From: an uncultured Prevotella sp.
Lineage (GTDB): Bacteria; Bacteroidota; Bacteroidia; Bacteroidales; Bacteroidaceae
Length of the DNA: 18,829 nucleotides
Direction of reading: 5' to 3'
NCBI GenBank assembly: GCA_927910885.1
Contig: CAKMOD010000136.1
Location: forward strand, 1-18,829
The notes under the pieces were generated by a model. The model was given only the letters and a program-made list of their open reading frames with translations, was not told where the DNA came from and ran no database searches. Positions 14,335 through 18,829 of the stretch are shown here, piece by piece. Numbering within the stretch: position 1 is the stretch's first letter; every line of letters starts with the position of its first letter. The position numbers and the translations under genes were made by a program.

Positions 14335-16716
14335 TTAAGCCAATAACTGTTCTGCCATGTTTGCAGCAGCTCTTCTTCCATCGCCCATGGCAAGGATAAC
14401 GGTTGCACCACCACGTACAATATCACCACCTGCATAGATTTCTGGTTGTGAACTTTGCATTTGTTCGTTGACAGCGATAGTATCTTTGCGACCTAATTCA
14501 AGTCCCTTTACTGACTTTGGTACCAATGGGTTAGGAGATACACCTACGGCAACGATAACCTGATCGCACTCGACAGTGACGGTCTCGCCTGTCAACTCAG
14601 GACGACAGCGTCCACTTGCATCTGGTTCCCCGAGTTTCATTACGTCTAAGACAGCTGCACATACACGTCCCTTCTCATCCGCTTTGTATTCCTGTGGATT
14701 ATGGAGTGTGAGGAAGTTAATACCTTCTTCCTTAGCATGTTTCACCTCTTCAAGACGTGCAGGCATCTCTGCTTCAGAACGACGATAGACAAGTGTCACG
14801 TCTGCGCCTAATCGTTTGGCAGTACGACAAGAGTCCATAGCAGTGTTACCACCACCGATAACCAAGACTTTCTTACCCATAATAATAGGTGTGTCGGTCT
14901 CTGGATTGGCTGCGTCCATGAGGTTTACACGTGTCAGATACTCGTTACTTGAAAGGATGTTGATAGCGTTCTCGCCTGGAATACCCATAAAGTTAGGTAA
15001 TCCTGCACCTGAACCAACGAAGATTCCCTTGAAACCTTTCTCCTTCAACTCTTCTATACTGATGGTCTTACCGACGATAGTATCAGTCTGGAAGTGTACA
15101 CCAATGCGACGAAGATTATCTATTTCGACGTCTACAATCTTGTTTGGAAGACGGAACTCAGGGATACCATATTTCAATACGCCACCAATTTCGTGCAATG
15201 CCTCAAAGACATAGACATCGAAGCCACGCTTAGCCATGTCGCCAGCAAAGCTCAATCCTGCAGGCCCAGAACCGATAACAGCTACCTTGATACCGTTTGC
15301 TGGAGCCACATCTGGTAAAGCCATGTGTCCGCTCTCACGCTCGTAGTCGGCTGCAAAACGCTCAAGATAACCGATTGCAACGGCTGGTGAGTTCATCTTC
15401 AAATGAATACAACGGCTCTCACACTGCTTCTCTTGTGGACAAACACGACCACATACGGCAGGAAGAGCAGATGTCTCCTTAAGTATCTTAGCTGCTTCGA
15501 GGAAGTCGCCACGCTCAATATTCTTGATGAAGTCAGGAATTTGAATGTTCACAGGACAACCCTCTACACAAGAAGGTTTTGGACAGTCAAGACAGCGTTT
15601 AGCCTCTTGCATAGCCATTTCTGGTGTCAATCCGATATTTACTTCCTCCAAACGAGTTTTTGCACGATAGTCTGCATCAAGCTCTGGCATCTTCACACGT
15701 TCAATAGCTGTACGCTCCTTTGGTTTGAGTGCCTTGCGTAATGTAGTACGCCAAGCGTCGTCCGCCATCTCTTCTGATAGGTGGGTTGTAGTTGATGGAG
15801 AGTCACCTTCGTTGTTTGTAGACTTATTTTTCTCACTGTCGCAACAATCTCCACTCTTTCCTTGAGCCTCTTTTCCTGACTTATTTTCCGCCAGACACTC
15901 CCCTCCTTCAGAAGGGTTGGGAGAGGTTTCAATATCCTTAAATGTTCCCATTCGTTTGAACATCTCATCCCAATCAACGAGATCGCCATCGAATTCAGGA
16001 CCATCTATGCAGACAAAGCGGGTCTTACCACCAATTGTTAGACGGCAAGCACCACACATTCCAGTTCCGTCTACCATGATAGTATTGAGTGAAACATCGT
16101 TAGGAATGCCGTATTTCTTAGCCAAAAGGGAGGTGAACTTCATCATGATAGGAGGGCCAATAGCCAATACCTTGTCTACGTGTTCACGCTGTATTACCTT
16201 TTCTACGCCCACAGTGATAACACCTTTCTCTCCGTAGGAGCCATCATCAGTCATGATGATAACCTCATCAGAGTATTTCTTCACGTCATCTACCATGATA
16301 ACTAACTCCTTAGTACGGCCAGCAAGCACGGAGATAACCTTGTTGCCAGCCTGCTTCAGAGCGGTAAGGATAGGGAGGATTGCTGCAATACCGATACCAC
16401 CACCAGCACAGATAATCGTACCGTAGTTCTCAATGTGGGATGGTGTACCGAGTGGACCGACAATATCAGCAATCTCATCGCCTTCATTCAGCTGGCAAAG
16501 CTTTGTAGATGAGCGTCCTACCTCTTGGATAACCATAGTGATAGTTCCCTTTGTTGGGTCCGATTTCGCAATGGTGTAAGGTACACGTTCGCTGTGGTTG
16601 TCGACACGCACGATGATAAAGTTACCAGGACGGCAGCTTCGTGCAATGAGCGGTGTTTCTACTTCCAAGCAGAACACCTTCTCTGAAAACTGTTGTTTGT
16701 GGATAATCTTGTTCAT
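14335..16716 (-). CDS. Fused DHODB-like / GltD-like NAD(P)H flavoprotein (NfnAB/SudAB type)
   Basis: 793 residues from ATG 16716. The frame is open to an ATG at 16779, but MNKIIHKQQFSEKVF matches the family start. The N-terminal half is a ferredoxin-NADP reductase-like subunit with a [2Fe-2S] site, D217, C221, C224 and C236 (VDGTGMCGAC...CIDGPEFDG). The C-terminal half is glutamate synthase small-subunit-like: two [4Fe-4S] clusters (C375, C378, C383, C387; C422, C426, C432, C436), FAD-binding VIGSGPAG (about 480-487) and NADPH-binding VIGGGNTA (about 619-626). It moves electrons between NAD(P)H and ferredoxin, sulfide or glutamate synthase partners; related proteins are annotated variously as Nfn, sulfide dehydrogenase or glutamate synthase. 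A low-complexity Ser/Glu/Lys-rich stretch of about 53 residues (264-316) sits in the linker and looks inserted. It lies 171 nt downstream of serS and may be co-transcribed; no -7 element was found between them. Confidence 0.9.
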   Translation of the reverse strand: MNKIIHKQQFSEKVFCLEVETPLIARSCRPGNFIIVRVDNHSERVPYTIAKSDPTKGTITMVIQEVGRSSTKLCQLNEGDEIADIVGPLGTPSHIENYGTIICAGGGIGIAAILPILTALKQAGNKVISVLAGRTKELVIMVDDVKKYSDEVIIMTDDGSYGEKGVITVGVEKVIQREHVDKVLAIGPPIMMKFTSLLAKKYGIPNDVSLNTIMVDGTGMCGACRLTIGGKTRFVCIDGPEFDGDLVDWDEMFKRMGTFKDIETSPNPSEGGECLAENKSGKEAQGKSGDCCDSEKNKSTNNEGDSPSTTTHLSEEMADDAWRTTLRKALKPKERTAIERVKMPELDADYRAKTRLEEVNIGLTPEMAMQEAKRCLDCPKPSCVEGCPVNIQIPDFIKNIERGDFLEAAKILKETSALPAVCGRVCPQEKQCESRCIHLKMNSPAVAIGYLERFAADYERESGHMALPDVAPANGIKVAVIGSGPAGLSFAGDMAKRGFDVYVFEALHEIGGVLKYGIPEFRLPNKIVDVEIDNLRRIGVHFQTDTIVGKTISIEELKEKGFKGIFVGSGAGLPNFMGIPGENAINILSSNEYLTRVNLMDAANPETDTPIIMGKKVLVIGGGNTAMDSCRTAKRLGADVTLVYRRSEAEMPARLEEVKHAKEEGINFLTLHNPQEYKADEKGRVCAAVLDVMKLGEPDASGRCRPELTGETVTVECDQVIVAVGVSPNPLVPKSVKGLELGRKDTIAVNEQMQSSQPEIYAGGDIVRGGATVILAMGDGRRAAANMAEQLLA
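15769..15927 (-). repeat. Probable repeat insertion inside the flavoprotein linker
   Basis: This 159-nt segment encodes TSPNPSEGGE...THLSEE, a hydrophilic, low-complexity stretch between two well-conserved domains. One edge carries CTCCCCTCCTTCAGAAGGG followed by TTGGGAGAGG, a G/C-run inverted-repeat style common in Bacteroidetes intergenic elements. The length is a multiple of three, so the frame is kept. That it is a mobile repeat is inferred from composition and position, not shown by a second full copy here. Confidence 0.45.
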
Positions 16717-16854
16717 GGAGTGGTAATAGATATTAAAAGTTCTCATCCTAAATCCCTTTGCACAATGGGTATTATCCAATTGTGAAGAGGTGTATGAAAG
16801 ATTGGTTAGGATAAGAGACTTTAGTTGTTTTTAATTATTGTTCGCGTTAATCAT

Positions 16855-16879
16855 GCCCCTCCTTACTTAAGGGAGGGGC
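16855..16879. repeat. G/C-rich hairpin between serS and the flavoprotein gene
   Basis: GCCCCTCC and GGAGGGGC form an 8-bp stem, extendable through TT/AA pairs, 8 nt after the serS stop. There is no T run after it on the minus strand, so it is a poor intrinsic terminator. It shares AAGGAGGGG (minus strand) with the edge of the insert at 15927, suggesting the same repeat family. It could also stabilise the serS 3' end. Confidence 0.5.
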
Positions 16880-16887
16880 GGTATTCT

Positions 16888-18177
16888 TTAGTCCATCTTG
16901 TCATCGAGAATCTCGAAACCACAGTAAGGTACGAGTACTTTTGGTACACGGATACCCTCTGGAGTCTGGTTGTTCTCGATGATAGCTGCAACGATACGTG
17001 GCAGCGCAAGTGCTGAGCCGTTCAGCGTATGACAGAGTTCTATCTTCTTATCTTCTGCATGACGGAAGCGACAGTGCAGACGATTTGCCTGATAGCTTTC
17101 GAAGTTTGATACGCTTGAAACCTCCAACCAACGCTCTTGAGCAGCACTCCATACCTCGAAGTCATAGCAGAGAGCTGCTGTGAAACTCATGTCACCACCG
17201 CAAAGACGGAGGATGTGGTAAGGCAATTCAAGCTTCTTCAAAAGACCTTCAACGTGTACAAGCATTTCGTCCAGTGACTTATAAGAGTTCTCTGGCTTGT
17301 CAATACGTACAATCTCAACCTTATCAAACTGGTGCAAACGGTTCAAACCACGTACGTCCTTACCATAGCTACCAGCCTCACGACGGAAACAAGCAGAGTA
17401 AGCACAACGCTTGATAGGTAGGTCTTGTTCGTTAAGAATCTCGTCACGGAAGATATTGGTTACAGGAACCTCTGCTGTTGGGATGAGATAGAGATCGTCA
17501 AGATTTGCGTGATACATCTGTCCCTCCTTGTCTGGTAACTGACCAGTCGCCTGACCAGACTCCTGATTTACTACCAATGGTGGCTGTACCTCTAAGTAAC
17601 CGCTCTTACGAGCTTCATCGAGGAAGAAGGCCTCTAAGGCACGCTGGAAGCGAGCCATCTTACCGATATAGAGTGGAAAACCAGCACCAGTAATCTTCAC
17701 ACCGAGGTCGAAGTCTACCAAATTAAACTTCTTCAGCAAGTCCCAGTGACACAAGGCATCAGCAGGTAGGGTAGGCTTCTCGCCACCTTCCTTCACAACA
17801 ACATTGTCCTCTGCACTCTTACCTTCTGGTACAATCTCGTTAGGAATATTAGGAATGGTCAGCAAAACCTCCGTCATATCCTTCTGAGCCTTCTCCATAA
17901 TTTCCTGGAGAACCTTGTCGGAAGACTTTAATAGTGCCACCTCTTCCTTTATCTTGTTAGCTTCGTCTTTCTTTCCTTCTTTCATCAGTCCACCAATCTG
18001 CTTCGAGAGCTGATTCTGCTGCTGCTTGTTTGTGTCAAGCTTCTGCTGAGTCTCACGACGCAGACGGTCATATTCCAATACTTTCTCAACTGCCTCACGT
18101 GCATCGTTGAAGTGTTTCTTCTCCAGTCCTTTGATGACACGTTCAGTTTCTTCACTGATGAGCTTTAATGTAAGCAT
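16888..18177 (-). CDS. serS: Seryl-tRNA synthetase
   Basis: 429 residues, standard length. It charges tRNA-Ser (and tRNA-Sec where present) with serine. The N-terminal coiled-coil arm that grips the long variable arm of tRNA-Ser is at about 26-100 (rich in Lys, Glu and Gln). The TAE loop is at 234-236, class II motif 2 (FRREAGSYGKDVRG...HQF) at about 264-284, and motif 3 (TLNGSALALPRIVAAIIE) at about 384-401. The start MLTLKLISEE fits the family. It has a good promoter upstream and is followed by a G/C hairpin, then the flavoprotein gene. Confidence 0.98.
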   Translation of the reverse strand: MLTLKLISEETERVIKGLEKKHFNDAREAVEKVLEYDRLRRETQQKLDTNKQQQNQLSKQIGGLMKEGKKDEANKIKEEVALLKSSDKVLQEIMEKAQKDMTEVLLTIPNIPNEIVPEGKSAEDNVVVKEGGEKPTLPADALCHWDLLKKFNLVDFDLGVKITGAGFPLYIGKMARFQRALEAFFLDEARKSGYLEVQPPLVVNQESGQATGQLPDKEGQMYHANLDDLYLIPTAEVPVTNIFRDEILNEQDLPIKRCAYSACFRREAGSYGKDVRGLNRLHQFDKVEIVRIDKPENSYKSLDEMLVHVEGLLKKLELPYHILRLCGGDMSFTAALCYDFEVWSAAQERWLEVSSVSNFESYQANRLHCRFRHAEDKKIELCHTLNGSALALPRIVAAIIENNQTPEGIRVPKVLVPYCGFEILDDKMD

Positions 18178-18653
18178 AACGTTCTAATCTTTATTTTAAT
18201 TTGTTTCTGAGAGCAAAGTTACGAAAAAACTTCTATAAGTCAAAAACATTTATATTACTTATTTTGTTATTTACTTGTAGGAATGGAGGGGGTAGTTGGT
18301 TCTGTTTATGAAAGAAGTATTTACGAAAAATAATGCCATTACAAAAGCTTTGCGTGTTTATAATTTTGCTGTTTTCCAAATACGGAGTGATAAAGTCTAC
18401 TGAGTTAGAAGAATATTTATGGTAATTTTTATGAGAGTAATGTTGTTTTTAATTTACTGTCACTTTTAACATATCTAACAAATCTCCTATTAATCAAGTG
18501 TTTGTATGCGTGTGTAGGCTGAAAGGAATGACAGGAAATTTAACTTGAGAAAATAGTTTACTATAATCTTATTAAGTCAGGAGAACTTATGATATATGTG
18601 AACTCTGTTATTTCTTAATATCGGGGAAACTTTGTTATTGTACTATTAAATTG
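18178..18653. other. AT-rich gene-free region between serS and the CRISPR array
   Basis: It holds the serS promoter at its left end and otherwise shows no open frame, hairpin or repeat that I can support. If the array is transcribed on the minus strand, as its terminal repeat suggests, this is the leader-distal flank and need not contain a promoter. Confidence 0.5.
18214..18244 (-). promoter_or_regulatory. Bacteroidetes-type promoter for serS
   Basis: On the minus strand a TTTG -33 element (18241-18244) and TAACTTTG -7 element (18214-18221) are spaced 19 bp apart, matching the Bacteroidetes consensus. The -7 box lies 36 nt before the serS ATG. Confidence 0.75.
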
Positions 18654-18829
18654 CACTTAATCCTTGTTTTAATGGAAGATACTCTCTGAGTATAAAGATT
18701 GTTACGCTTGTAATGATTATTCTTGTCTTAATCCTTGTTTTAATGGAAGATACTCTCTGAGAAAAAGTTGCGGTAGAGTTCAGAAACTTTATATGTTGTC
18801 TTAATCCTTGTTTTAATGGAAGATACTCT
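18654..18829. CRISPR. One end of a CRISPR array (37-nt repeats)
   Basis: Three repeats are visible: 18654-18690, 18725-18761 and 18798-18829 (cut by the window end). Repeats two and three are identical over the visible part and start GTCTTAATCC; full repeats end TACTCTCTGAG. Spacers are 18691-18724 (34 nt) and 18762-18797 (36 nt), unrelated to each other. The first repeat differs only at its outer two bases (CA for GT), the pattern of a degenerate terminal repeat. Read on the minus strand the repeat ends GGATTAAGAC, like the ATTGAAAC-type 8-nt crRNA tags of type I and III systems. Both signs suggest minus-strand transcription with the leader beyond the right edge. The cas type cannot be assigned because no cas gene is in the window. 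Confidence 0.93.

Noticed and set aside
15693..16004. 103-codon minus-strand open frame overlapping the flavoprotein
   Set aside because: An alternate frame of the low-complexity insert and its flanks; the main frame carries all conserved motifs.
16717..16779. 21-residue N-terminal extension of the flavoprotein
   Set aside because: MDNTHCAKGF and the following residues do not fit the family; the conserved start MNKIIHKQQFS is at 16716.
16855..16879. Intrinsic terminator for serS
   Set aside because: The stem is good, but no T run follows on the minus strand; listed as a hairpin repeat instead.
18178..18653. A cas gene or CRISPR leader left of the array
   Set aside because: No open frame of useful length is present, and the terminal-repeat pattern puts the leader on the other side.

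Overview
The window looks like chromosomal DNA of a Bacteroidetes bacterium, most likely an oral-type Prevotella. The protein families fit that group: a 662-residue NagB-like/LmbE fusion, a fused DHODB-like/GltD-like flavoprotein, GH29 and GH33 enzymes, and a stand-alone LytTR protein. Upstream regions carry Bacteroidetes-style -7 elements (TAnnTTTG) rather than E. coli -10 boxes. Species cannot be named from the sequence alone.

Layout. 1-452: no gene; holds an approximately 100-bp dispersed repeat. 453-7600: a minus-strand operon for host-glycan and amino-sugar scavenging, transcribed MFS transporter > nagB > NagB-like/LmbE fusion > sialidase > GH123-type hexosaminidase, ending in a strong terminator. 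7601-9392: divergent region, then a plus-strand alpha-L-fucosidase. 9436-9468: two-way terminator. 9518-11518 (minus): SanA/YdcF protein, then an overlapping pair of a LytTR regulator and a membrane-anchored NAGPA-like protein. 11519-12212: gene-free stretch with a second copy of the dispersed repeat. 12213-13463: pgk (minus), divergent from queC (13581-14237, plus). 14335-18177 (minus): serS, then the large fused oxidoreductase. 18654-18829: one end of a CRISPR array with 37-nt repeats, running off the window. No cas gene is present here.

How the genes fit together. Sialidase and fucosidase would remove terminal sialic acid and fucose from mucin or glycolipid glycans, and the GH123-type enzyme would remove beta-GalNAc. 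The transporter and NagB would import and feed amino sugars into glycolysis. The LmbE half of the fusion could de-N-acetylate a sugar intermediate.

The most notable observation is at the sialidase/GH123 junction. The GH123 reading frame has family-like sequence upstream of its first ATG but no start codon or signal peptide there. The sialidase frame crosses an A9 tract containing an in-frame A AAA AAG heptamer (the dnaX type), and a -1 slip or one extra A there would fuse the two into one secreted two-domain enzyme. A second A-tract near the GH123 3' end and a T8 tract in the fucosidase signal peptide also appear to be out of register by one base. The region therefore shows recoding, homopolymer phase variation, decay or sequencing indels; the sequence alone cannot decide. 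Other points of interest are the catalytic-residue losses in the NagB-like fusion, the low-complexity insert in the flavoprotein, and the paired repeats built from 22-bp units.
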